From assembly GCA_026999335.1 (NCBI GenBank), contig JALTPW010000726.1, forward strand, positions 1 through 8,830: DNA of 8,830 nt. The letters are read 5' to 3'. The position numbers and the translations under genes were made by a program. Every line of letters starts with the position of its first letter. Within the stretch, counting starts at the first letter, position 1. This document shows positions 1 to 6,457 of the stretch, one piece after another. The DNA comes from Chromatiales bacterium. Lineage in GTDB: Bacteria; Pseudomonadota; Gammaproteobacteria; SZUA-152. The notes below the pieces were generated by a model. The model did not search any database. It was not told the origin of the DNA and saw nothing but the letters and a program-made list of their open reading frames with translations.

Positions 1-249
1 TCGATCATATTCTTGGGTATGATCGAGAACAACATGAAGAACTGGCTGGGTATCAAATTTGGCCTGAAACTCTTTATAAGTAGTCGCCATTGCCTTGCAA
101 GACCCACACCAATCTGCATAGAATTTCACAGCTAGTACAACTGGTTCTGCAGTATCGGATGAAGATTTACCCGGTGTGGTCTCTGCCCATGCAGAATGCA
201 TAAGTGAGCACCATATTACCACTATAAGACCTAATGATTTAGCATTCAT
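1..249 (-). CDS. Exported thioredoxin-fold protein, 5' part only (runs off left edge)
   Basis: The first 83 codons of a gene are open from an ATG at 249 to the window edge, with no stop. The product begins with a short N-terminus and a hydrophobic stretch (about residues 5-20), then an Ala-Trp-Ala site that fits signal peptidase cleavage near residue 22. A Ser/Thr-rich linker follows, and then a thioredoxin-like start, VVLAVKFYADWCGSCKAM, with the redox pair C48-G-S-C51. This is the classic position of a CxxC active site after the first core strand. The start is supported by an AGGAG seven bases upstream (257-261). By family it should act outside the cytoplasm as a thiol-disulfide oxidoreductase, but the substrate and the rest of the fold are not visible. 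The base composition is more AT-rich than the flagellar genes, suggesting a different history. It could also be a TlpA/DsbD-gamma-like domain protein; the missing C-terminus would decide. Confidence 0.8.
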   Translation of the reverse strand, partial: MNAKSLGLIVVIWCSLMHSAWAETTPGKSSSDTAEPVVLAVKFYADWCGSCKAMATTYKEFQAKFDTQPVLHVVLDHTQEYDR

Positions 250-256
250 GGATTTA

Positions 257-261
257 CTCCT
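257..261 (-). promoter_or_regulatory. Ribosome binding site of the thioredoxin-fold gene
   Basis: AGGAG on the minus strand, seven bases before the ATG at 249. It fixes the start that gives a complete signal peptide. Confidence 0.7.
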
Positions 262-273
262 ATTTCATTTATT

Positions 274-307
274 CTCGGCTATAAAATATCTCGTACCCGC
301 TGCCGAG
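274..307 (-). repeat. 6-bp inverted repeat in the leader of the thioredoxin-fold gene
   Basis: CTCGGC (274-279) and GCCGAG (302-307) are perfect inverted copies separated by 22 AT-rich bases. They lie 25 bases upstream of the ATG, just before the ribosome binding site. The AT-rich loop includes a TATAAAATAT stretch that could supply a -10 region. The pair could be an operator or a leader hairpin, or could be chance; the sequence does not decide. Confidence 0.3.
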
Positions 308-337
308 TTATTGCGGATACCTAACGAAGAAATCAAA

Positions 338-503
338 GGGACGCTACCCAATGCCATTAAGTTAAGGCTTACACCCTGCGTATTGTAGGTTGGCGGTGAC
401 GCAGGAATCCCAGCATTGTTGGTTTCGTTGGGGTGCGCAAGCTCACTACCAATCTACAAAACAGCCATCATTTTGTTAATTTAATGGCATTGGGACACTA
501 CCC
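338..503. repeat. MITE-like element: nested inverted repeats
   Basis: The outer arms are 338-365 and 476-503. Read as inverted copies they match at 22 of 28 positions, including an unbroken 14-base block, CCCAATGCCATTAA. The inner arms are 383-402 and 441-459; both read TTGTAG(G/A)TTGG(C/T)(G/A)GTGA, near-perfect inverted copies. The 38-base centre resembles the short 'TGTAGGTTGGG...' palindromic repeats that are scattered through many proteobacterial genomes. No transposase is encoded, and I see no clear target-site duplication at the ends. The structure fits a non-autonomous element of 166 bases, or a smaller palindromic repeat (383-459) inside an older inverted-repeat element. The parent element cannot be named from the sequence alone. 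Confidence 0.6.
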
Positions 504-690
504 TTTAACCGTTGTCCCTTAAGTATTTCTATCCGCTGGTCTGTGCAGACAGAATAGGCACACCCGGAATGTCCTTACCAAAAATAAGTACAATGACCCC
601 CGCAACTATCGTATCGAAAGCGAGAGATGACTGCAATTCAATGACGGAAAGACACGGGATTTTGGTGTACATAGTAATTATGAAGGATCC

Positions 691-721
691 AAAAAAACAA
701 AAGACCCGCCCCCTTGGGGAC
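691..721 (-). terminator. Probable Rho-independent terminator of the DUF1566 gene
   Basis: On the minus strand, GTCCCC (721-716) can pair with GGGGGC (713-708), with one G-U pair and the innermost bases opening into the loop. GGGTC and then a T-rich tract (702-691, TTTTGTTTTTTT) follow. A second T-tract (761-745) lies directly after the stop codon. A longer-range alternative stem, GACCCGC (777-771) with GCGGGTC (709-703), would use the last codons of the gene and end at the same T-tract. No plus-strand gene needs a terminator here. Confidence 0.55.
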
Positions 722-765
722 AGACCTTTACCGGTTTATCGGCGAAAAAAAACAAAAAAAACGGC

Positions 766-1305
766 TTAACGCGGGTCACGCACCAAACGCACTTTCCATT
801 CCTGCTGGGTATTGCCCATGTAGCCCTTGCCATGCAGGAAGTACACCAGCCAGATACCCCTCTCATAGTCCCGCTCCGGGGTGGCTGACCAGAAACCGGT
901 TGGCGGCGTGGCAGGGAATATTTCGAGATTGGCAGCCGGACTGATGCAACGGTGTTCAACAATGCCCTCGAGTTCTTTCTGCGTCGGCAGACGCCAGTCA
1001 CGGTAGCCGGCAAAGCCATCATTGCCATTCATTTGTTTGATAAAGCGTCCGGCATCTTTCCATTCATACTGGGCCGCCACACCCACGCAAGCACCCCCCT
1101 GCCATGACATGCCCAAAGGACAGCGCATCCAGGTCAGTTTGGTCTTGGTATCGGTCACGATGCCATTGGCATGTTCCCGGAACTGGTCGCTGGGGGTCGA
1201 CGCATAGGTCTTGAGATCGCAATCCTGGGCCAATAACGGCCCACTGAGAATTATCAAAAAAGTCGTTAGTCGTAGTCTTCGAAAACACATTTTGCTGGGC
1301 ATCAT
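766..1305 (-). CDS. Secreted DUF1566 (Lcl C-terminal domain) protein
   Basis: The product is a 179-residue protein of unknown specific function. Residues 1-26 look like a signal peptide: a basic start (R9, R10, R12), a hydrophobic core LTTFLIILSG, and a likely cut after LLA. The rest matches the DUF1566/Lcl C-terminal family: a 'GIVTDTKTKLTWMRC' opening (48-62), a 'GFAGYRDWRLPTQKEL' core (97-112), a 'FWSATP' block (138-143) and a closing 'VRLVRD' (172-177). After the cleavage site there are four cysteines (29, 62, 73, 120) that could form two disulfides outside the cytoplasm. The family occurs in adhesin-like and collagen-like surface proteins and as small stand-alone exported proteins. Two ATGs stand in tandem at the start (1305 and 1302) and another at 1290; none has a strong ribosome binding site, so the exact start is uncertain. 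The gene sits where fliJ would be expected, probably as a separate unit with its own terminator. A flagellar role is not shown by the sequence. Confidence 0.85.
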   Translation of the reverse strand: MMPSKMCFRRLRLTTFLIILSGPLLAQDCDLKTYASTPSDQFREHANGIVTDTKTKLTWMRCPLGMSWQGGACVGVAAQYEWKDAGRFIKQMNGNDGFAGYRDWRLPTQKELEGIVEHRCISPAANLEIFPATPPTGFWSATPERDYERGIWLVYFLHGKGYMGNTQQEWKVRLVRDPR

Positions 1306-1334
1306 GCAGTGTAACTCATGGTTTGGGGGCGGTT

Positions 1335-1356
1335 GCCGTTCTGACAGGGTAACGGC
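1335..1356 (-). repeat. Hairpin in the leader of the DUF1566 gene
   Basis: GCCGTT (1335-1340) and AACGGC (1351-1356) are perfect inverted copies around a 10-base loop. There is no T-tract on either side, so it is not a standard terminator. It lies 30 bases upstream of the gene start and would be in its 5' untranslated RNA. Confidence 0.4.
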
Positions 1357-1375
1357 TCATCAATATGTCCCTACT

Positions 1376-1402
1376 AGATCGGACACAGCCCGCCAGTCTA
1401 AA
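1376..1402 (-). promoter_or_regulatory. Possible sigma-28 (FliA)-like promoter for the DUF1566 gene
   Basis: On the minus strand TTTA (1402-1399), exactly 15 bases, then TCCGATCT (1383-1376). The FliA consensus is TAAA-N15-GCCGATAA. The -10 half keeps the CCGAT core (5 of 8) with correct spacing, but the -35 half matches only at its ends. Transcription would begin about 65 bases before the start codon. The match is partial and could be chance. Confidence 0.3.
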
Positions 1403-1470
1403 GCCTGAAACTGAACGACAGCTGACTAGAAAGAAATACTTTACCTGATTTCTCGCTATGTGCCTCCTCA

Positions 1471-2910
1471 CTACCCCTCGCCAGCATAAGGATTTCCACC
1501 GGCTGGCACGCTCACTACAGGCACTGGACTGCCTTGGGTCACCTCGGGTTCCGACTCCGGCGGGCACAAGCCTTGTAGCACCGAGATGCTTTCCTGTAGT
1601 GACACGGGCTCGTGCATACCCTGTTGCAGAAACCGACTGAGCTGCGGATAGAGGGCAATGGCCTCATCCACTTGCGGATCACTGCCGGGCTGGTAGGCAC
1701 CGACGCTGATAAGGTCACGGTGCTGGCGATAAATGGCGTATAACCGCTTGAAACGATGCGTCGCCTTGAGATGCTCATCACGGGTGATCTCGGTCATTGC
1801 ACGGCTGATGGAAGCCTCGACATCAATGGCCGGATAATGCCCGGACTCCGCCAGTTCCCGCGACAATACGACGTGGCCGTCGAGGATGGCGCGTGCCGCG
1901 TCGGCGATGGGATCCTGCTGGTCATCGCCCTCGGTGAGCACGGTATAAAAAGCTGTAATGGATCCACCGCCGCTGTCGCCGTTGCCGGCACGTTCCACCA
2001 GTTGCGGGATTTTGGCAAACACCGAGGGCGGATAGCCCTTGGTGGCGGGCGGCTCGCCGATGGCCAGGGCCACCTCACGCTGCGCCTGGGCATAGCGGGT
2101 AAGGGAGTCCATCAACAGCAAGACATTCAGCCCTTGATCACGAAAATACTCCGCCACGCTGGTGGCCAGCGCCGCACCGTGCAAACGCATTACCGGCGAA
2201 TCATCGGCCGGTGATGCAATCACCACCGCACGCGCCATGCCCTCCTCGCCAAGAATATTTTCGATAAATTCCTTCACTTCACGGCCACGTTCGCCGATCA
2301 GACCCACCACGATGACGTCCGCCGTGGTATAGCGGGTCATCATCCCCAACAGCACACTCTTGCCGACACCGGAACCGGCAAACAGGCCCATGCGCTGACC
2401 ACGACCGACGCTCATCAAGGCATTGATGCTGCGAATGCCCACGTCCAGCGGCTCACGGATGGGCTGGCGCGCCATGGGATTAATGTTACGCCCCGTGAGC
2501 GACGTGCGGTGGGTATGGGTGACAGGCCCCTTGCCATCGAGGGGGTTGCCAGCACCGTCCAGTACACGCCCCAGCAGGGCCGGGCCGACGGGCACGTCGT
2601 AAGCCTCGCCGGTGGGCGTGACACGGGCATTGGGCACGATGCCCTGCATCCGGCCGATGGGCATCAGAAACAGTTTTTCCCCGGCGAAGCCAACCACCTC
2701 GGCCTCGATGTCCCGCCCGTCCGGGCCTTCCACCCGGCAACGCGCGCCCACCGGGGCATGGCAACCCACGGCTTCCAGAGTCAGACCCACCATGCGCGTC
2801 AGTCGACCCTCGACGATAAAGTGGGGTTTTTCCACCCGCTCGCGGGCGGCGCTGAGATGACGAATCCAGTGCGGGCTGCGGGGCAACGTGGGCAGAGCGG
2901 CGGAGTTCAC
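1471..2910 (-). CDS. fliI: Flagellum-specific ATPase FliI
   Basis: FliI is the soluble ATPase of the flagellar type III export apparatus. It forms a hexamer under the export gate and helps deliver rod, hook and filament subunits. The 479-residue product has the full F1-beta-like core: Walker A GSGVGKS (179-185), 'GERGREVKEF' (206-215) with the expected catalytic Glu, Walker B VLLLMD (263-268), and the family signature YPPSVFAKIPQLVERAG (293-309). The start is a GTG that overlaps the fliH stop by four bases (GTGA), so translation is probably coupled. The normal C-terminal helices finish near 'LQESISVLQGL' (438-448). About 30 further residues, rich in Pro, Glu, Val and Gly, form a tail not usual in FliI, which is generally about 440-460 long. 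Its ATPase partner FliJ is not encoded downstream. Confidence 0.97.
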   Translation of the reverse strand: MNSAALPTLPRSPHWIRHLSAARERVEKPHFIVEGRLTRMVGLTLEAVGCHAPVGARCRVEGPDGRDIEAEVVGFAGEKLFLMPIGRMQGIVPNARVTPTGEAYDVPVGPALLGRVLDGAGNPLDGKGPVTHTHRTSLTGRNINPMARQPIREPLDVGIRSINALMSVGRGQRMGLFAGSGVGKSVLLGMMTRYTTADVIVVGLIGERGREVKEFIENILGEEGMARAVVIASPADDSPVMRLHGAALATSVAEYFRDQGLNVLLLMDSLTRYAQAQREVALAIGEPPATKGYPPSVFAKIPQLVERAGNGDSGGGSITAFYTVLTEGDDQQDPIADAARAILDGHVVLSRELAESGHYPAIDVEASISRAMTEITRDEHLKATHRFKRLYAIYRQHRDLISVGAYQPGSDPQVDEAIALYPQLSRFLQQGMHEPVSLQESISVLQGLCPPESEPEVTQGSPVPVVSVPAGGNPYAGEG

Positions 2911-3620
2911 GGCGCAGCGGCATCCGTGCTGGCATCATCGGCAGAGGTATCGGCGGCGGCATCCTGCTCACGCTCACCGCCGCTGAGTTGCGCCACCACT
3001 GTGGCAAGGCGTTTTTCCATGGTGGCGTCGATCTGTGAATTTTCGCTGAGAATGCGGCAATCACCACGCATCAGGGTGGGGTCTTCTCGCAGATGCCAAT
3101 CACGGCCGGCATCACTGCCAGCATCGCGCGCCACCAAGGCCTCGCTCACCACAGCGACATCGTCCGGATGCAGACAGACATGCACATGGCGTGAGGCCAC
3201 CGGCAACGCGGCCAGGGCCTCGCGCACCACCGCCACCACCTGGCCGGGATCACTGCGCAGCTCGCGCCGCACCAAGGCCTGGGCGAGGGTCACGGCAAGA
3301 TCCACCAAGGCCTGTTCCACCGCCGCATCCAGCGCCTCGAAGGGCTGGCTCAGAGCCTGCGCCAGTCCATCCAGCAAGGCGGCACGCTGGACGATCTCCG
3401 CCTGCCCCGCCGCCAGGCCTTTTTCCCGACCCTTGATAAAGCCCTCGTCCCAGGCCTCTTTGTAGGCCTGGGCCTGTATATTTTCCAACTGCTCGGCCGT
3501 CAGCAGGCTGGACGGCGATACCGCTTCGATATCCGCAGCGGGCAGTTCCGCCACCTGTGGCAACTCCCAGCGCTGATAACCCTCGTCCGCCTTCGCCTTG
3601 TCGATCAGCTTGGAGCCCAT
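2907..3620 (-). CDS. fliH: Flagellar export regulator FliH
   Basis: FliH is the peripheral-stalk-like protein that binds FliI, restrains its ATPase activity and tethers it to the C-ring through FliN. The 237-residue product shows the family's features. Near the N-terminus is YQRWELPQV (15-23), a Trp-containing patch like the FliN-binding segment of enteric FliH. Next is a GxxxG run with glycines at 60, 64, 68 and 72, the hallmark FliH helix-packing repeat. A helical middle and a C-terminal domain follow (about 100-215), with the conserved 'LREDPTLMRGDCRI' at 177-190. The last 25 residues are an acidic, Ala/Asp-rich tail. The ATG at 3620 is the first in frame that precedes the Trp motif, with a GGGGTGA-type purine run just upstream. 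The gene overlaps fliI by four bases and stands 112 bases after fliG, an unusually wide gap. Confidence 0.93.
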   Translation of the reverse strand: MGSKLIDKAKADEGYQRWELPQVAELPAADIEAVSPSSLLTAEQLENIQAQAYKEAWDEGFIKGREKGLAAGQAEIVQRAALLDGLAQALSQPFEALDAAVEQALVDLAVTLAQALVRRELRSDPGQVVAVVREALAALPVASRHVHVCLHPDDVAVVSEALVARDAGSDAGRDWHLREDPTLMRGDCRILSENSQIDATMEKRLATVVAQLSGGEREQDAAADTSADDASTDAAAP

Positions 3621-3677
3621 TTCTCATCACCCCGCAAAAATGTCCGCTGCGTCAAACACTTTGCATTCTGGTTTTTC

Positions 3678-3702
3678 ACGGCATTCCACCCGGAATGACC
3701 GT
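3678..3702 (-). repeat. Strong hairpin between fliG and fliH
   Basis: ACGGCATTCC (3678-3687) pairs with GGAATG-A-CCGT (3692-3702), giving ten base pairs with one bulged A and a four-base loop. Read along the minus-strand transcript it is followed by GAAAAACC, an A-tract, so it is not a Rho-independent terminator. It could be an RNA-stability or processing element that sets different levels of fliG and fliH. It could also be the remains of a small palindromic repeat. Confidence 0.55.
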
Positions 3703-3732
3703 GTTTCCAACCTAACGATGCGCCATTCAGGA

Positions 3733-4752
3733 CTAAACATATTCTTCGCCACCGCCACCACCTAACGAAATATCGCCGGCATCGGCCAGGCGGCGAGCGA
3801 CGGAAAGGATTTCCTTCTGCGCCCCTTCCACATCGGACAATTTCACCGGCCCCTTGGCCTCAAGATCGTCACGCAACATTTCTGCGGCACGCTTGGACAT
3901 GTTTTTGAAGATTTTTTCCTGCAACGCATCCTCCGCACCTTTTAGCGCCAGCACCAGCGACTCGGAGGAAATCTCGCGCAGGATGGTTTGAATATCACGG
4001 TCATCCACTTCCAGCAGGTTGTCAAAAACGAACATCAGATCCTGGATGTTCTGCCCCAGGTCCGTGTCCACTTCCTTGATGCCGTCCATGATCTCGCCTT
4101 CGACACTGCTGTCCATGAAGTTGAGAATATTGGCGGCGGCCTTGATGCCGCCCACGCTGGAGGATTTGACGTTGGAGTTGCCGGAAAACTGCTTTTCGAG
4201 AATATCGTTGAGTTCGTTGAGCGCATTGGGCTGAATGCCATCGAGGCTAGCAATGCGCAGGGTCACGTCCACGCGCACGCGATCCGGGAACAATGCCAAC
4301 ACTTCCGCGGCCTGATCCGGCTCCAGGTAGGACAGCACAATCGCCATGATCTGTGGATGCTCCAGGCGGATGATCTCCGCCACCGCGCGCGGATCCATCC
4401 ATTTCAGGGTTTCCAGCCCCTTGGTGTTACCACCCTGGATAATGCGATCGATGAGGCCCTCGGCCTTATCCTGCCCAAGGGCATTGATGAGCACCTTGCG
4501 CACGTATTCATCGGAACCCAGGCCGAGACCCGTCTCCTCTTGCACCGTGGAACAGAAGTTGTGCAACACATCTTCGAGCTGCTGGCGGGAGATGTTGTCG
4601 ATCTGCGCCATCGCCGCACCCAGCTTCTGCACCTCTTTCGGATCCATGTGCTTGAGCACCTCGGAGGCCGCCTTTTCCCCCAATGTCATCAGTAGGATGG
4701 CGGAACGCTGCACCCCGTTGAGCTTTTTTGCCTTGTCCTGTTCTTCAGCCAT
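3733..4752 (-). CDS. fliG: Flagellar motor switch/rotor protein FliG
   Basis: FliG joins the MS ring (FliF) to the C-ring and makes the electrostatic contacts with the stator that turn the motor. The 339-residue length is normal. Visible regions are the N-terminal FliF-binding domain (about 1-100, 'GVQRSAILLMTLGEKAASEV'), the middle domain with the conserved EHPQ motif at 131-134 (FliM binding), and the C-terminal torque domain (about 235-330). The last has the alternating charges expected of the stator-facing helix (VDDRDIQTILREI). The C-terminus GGGGEEYV carries the usual Gly-rich, acidic ending. The start codon lies inside the end of fliF (8-base overlap) with only a weak ribosome binding site, which suggests coupled translation and matched amounts of FliF and FliG. 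Nothing looks damaged. Confidence 0.97.
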   Translation of the reverse strand: MAEEQDKAKKLNGVQRSAILLMTLGEKAASEVLKHMDPKEVQKLGAAMAQIDNISRQQLEDVLHNFCSTVQEETGLGLGSDEYVRKVLINALGQDKAEGLIDRIIQGGNTKGLETLKWMDPRAVAEIIRLEHPQIMAIVLSYLEPDQAAEVLALFPDRVRVDVTLRIASLDGIQPNALNELNDILEKQFSGNSNVKSSSVGGIKAAANILNFMDSSVEGEIMDGIKEVDTDLGQNIQDLMFVFDNLLEVDDRDIQTILREISSESLVLALKGAEDALQEKIFKNMSKRAAEMLRDDLEAKGPVKLSDVEGAQKEILSVARRLADAGDISLGGGGGEEYV

Positions 4753-6394
4753 CCTGTTTGACCCAGTTTTTTACCACTTGCGCCACCAGTTTCGGATCCT
4801 GTTCGATGGCTGCATTGGCGGTAGCCAGATTCTGTTCGTAAGAGCCGGGCGGCCCACCCAGCGCCGGTTGCACCGCCTCCTGACTCAGGCTCACGGTGTC
4901 CTCGGCAATCCCCTCGGCGGCGCCATCCCCTTCCTCATCGGCAGCCATCAGCTCCTGTACCCGCGGCGCAGCCAGCGACTTCATCACCGGTTTCAGCACA
5001 CCGAAGATCAGTAACAACACCAGCAGACCGCCCACGCCCTTCTTCACCAGATCCTGCGCCCAGGGCTGTTCCCAGATGGGCATTGCCGGCAGGGGTTCCG
5101 GCTCCACCGGCAGGGTAAAGGCAGAATTGATCACGTTCACGCTGTCGCCACGTTCGGCATTGAAACCAACGGCCTTTTTCACCAGTTCGATCATACGCTC
5201 CAGTTCTTCCGGGCTGCGCTGCTGGCGGGTCATCTGACCCGCCTCATCGACAGCGACCCGGTCATCCACCACCACCGCCACCGACAGGCGCCGCAGGTTG
5301 CCCATGGCATAGCGTGTGTGACTGATGGTCTTGTCCAACTCGAAGTTGCGGATCTCACGGCGGCGGCTGTGGGTGGGCGTAGCGGGAGCCATGACACCCG
5401 CATCACCCGGCGGCAGGATTTCCGGCGCCTGCGCAAGGCCTGGCGGCTGATTGCTCAGCGCACCGGGAATACCACCATCGGCGGCGCTACCGCTGGAGCG
5501 TTCTTCCGTCATCTGGTTACTGCGTAACACGGATGTATCCGGACTATAGCGTTCCTGAGTTTGCTCACTGGCGGTGAAATCCAGATCCGCCGTCACCTGG
5601 GCACGCAGGGCATTATTTCCCAGCAGCGGGCCGAGAATGCCCTCGATGCGCTCGATGTAACTCTTTTCCAGGCGCCGGGTATATTCAAACTGGGAATTGC
5701 TCAGGGCCAGCCGTTTGTCCATATCACCCCGGGTGAGCAAATTGCCCTTCTGATCCACGACCGTTACCCGATCCGTCTCCAGATTCGGCACACTGGAAGA
5801 GACCATATGCACAATGGCCGTGACCTGGCCTTTTTCCAGCACCCGGCCCGGATACAGATCCACCACCACCGAGGCGCGTGCCTTCTGCCGATTGCGGACA
5901 AATACCGACTGTCGCGGCAGTGCCAGATGCACGCGCGCGGATTGCACACTGCGCAGGCTTTGCACGGTGCGCGCCAGTTCGATCTCCAGCGCCCGCTGGT
6001 GGCGCGCCTTTTCCATGAACTGACTGATGCCGAAGGTGTTCTTTTTATCCAGCGCCTCAAAACCAGCACTAACGCCCTTGGGCAGCCCCATGGCCGCCAG
6101 CTTGATGCGTGCCGAATGAATCTTGGCCGCTGGCACCAGCACCGCGCCGGAGGTTTCATCCAGCTTGGCATCGATGCCACTTTGCCGCAGCGCATCCAGC
6201 ACCGTGCCCACGTCCTGCTCCGCCAGTGCGCCGTACAGCACCCCGTAGTTGGGTGTCCATGACCACAACACCACCGTGACACCGATGGCCACACTGGCCG
6301 CCAGGCCAATCATGAGGCCGATCTGACGCAGTGCATCCAGCCCATTCAAGCCCGAAAACGAGGCCGACATTTCTTCTGCTTTTACCAATGCCAT
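4745..6394 (-). CDS. fliF: Flagellar MS-ring protein FliF
   Basis: FliF oligomerises in the inner membrane to form the MS ring, the first structure of the flagellum, which surrounds the export gate. The 549-residue product has the expected layout. A first membrane helix lies at about 25-46 (IGLMIGLAASVAIGVTVVLW). The YscJ/FliF ring-building domain spans about 47-220, including 'ARVHLALPRQSVF' (153-165). A C-terminal periplasmic domain continues to about 430, interrupted by a Pro/Gly/Ser-rich loop (about 300-345). A second membrane helix is at about 453-470. A cytoplasmic tail ends in 'PKLVAQVVKNWV' (534-545), the FliG-binding segment. The ATG at 6394 is preceded by a purine-rich GAAGGGCGGCGAG; an in-frame ATG eight codons later is a less likely alternative. 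The stop lies inside fliG. Confidence 0.97.
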   Translation of the reverse strand: MALVKAEEMSASFSGLNGLDALRQIGLMIGLAASVAIGVTVVLWSWTPNYGVLYGALAEQDVGTVLDALRQSGIDAKLDETSGAVLVPAAKIHSARIKLAAMGLPKGVSAGFEALDKKNTFGISQFMEKARHQRALEIELARTVQSLRSVQSARVHLALPRQSVFVRNRQKARASVVVDLYPGRVLEKGQVTAIVHMVSSSVPNLETDRVTVVDQKGNLLTRGDMDKRLALSNSQFEYTRRLEKSYIERIEGILGPLLGNNALRAQVTADLDFTASEQTQERYSPDTSVLRSNQMTEERSSGSAADGGIPGALSNQPPGLAQAPEILPPGDAGVMAPATPTHSRRREIRNFELDKTISHTRYAMGNLRRLSVAVVVDDRVAVDEAGQMTRQQRSPEELERMIELVKKAVGFNAERGDSVNVINSAFTLPVEPEPLPAMPIWEQPWAQDLVKKGVGGLLVLLLIFGVLKPVMKSLAAPRVQELMAADEEGDGAAEGIAEDTVSLSQEAVQPALGGPPGSYEQNLATANAAIEQDPKLVAQVVKNWVKQDG

Positions 6395-6457
6395 TTCAGC
6401 TCGCCGCCCTTCATTGAATCATTGCAGCAAAAAATTACTGCACAAAAATACAGCCCA

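Larger units (their letters stand above)
250..765. other. Gene-poor, AT-richer intergenic stretch
   Basis: These 516 bases lie between two minus-strand genes. They hold the leader of the thioredoxin-fold gene (250-337), a nested inverted-repeat element (338-503), about 190 bases with no recognisable content (504-690), and the terminator of the DUF1566 gene (691-765). Small open frames exist on the plus strand, for example one from a TTG at 512, but they have no ribosome binding site. That frame's C-terminus is simply translated poly-A tracts. I see no conserved gene here. The middle part could be the remains of a decayed mobile element. Confidence 0.6.

Noticed and set aside
391..402. GGCGGTGACGCA, recalling the core of a cyclic-di-GMP (GEMM) riboswitch
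   Set aside because: It is part of the inner inverted-repeat arm, and the rest of the GEMM consensus and a downstream gene in the right direction are absent.
734..744. GCCGATAA on the minus strand, identical to the FliA -10 consensus
   Set aside because: Position -35 has only T-tract sequence (no TAAA 15 bases upstream), and it lies inside the terminator region with no minus-strand gene starting close by apart from the distant thioredoxin-fold gene.
512..769. 85-residue plus-strand open frame starting at a TTG
   Set aside because: It has no ribosome binding site, its Lys/Arg-rich end is translated poly-A, and it overlaps the terminator and end of the DUF1566 gene. There is no recognisable domain.
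1306..1470. Possible short relic of fliJ in the spacer
   Set aside because: Beyond the first few codons the frame reads KYFFLVSCRSVSG and onward, with none of the charged coiled-coil pattern of FliJ, so no pseudogene can be annotated.
2509..3465. 318-residue plus-strand open frame opposite fliI and fliH
   Set aside because: It is an antisense shadow of two clear flagellar genes in GC-rich sequence, with low-complexity Ala/Ser/Arg content and no domain.
3988..4695. 235-residue plus-strand open frame opposite fliG
   Set aside because: Its His/Val/Leu-rich composition is typical of the complement of a conserved gene, and fliG on the other strand is unambiguous.
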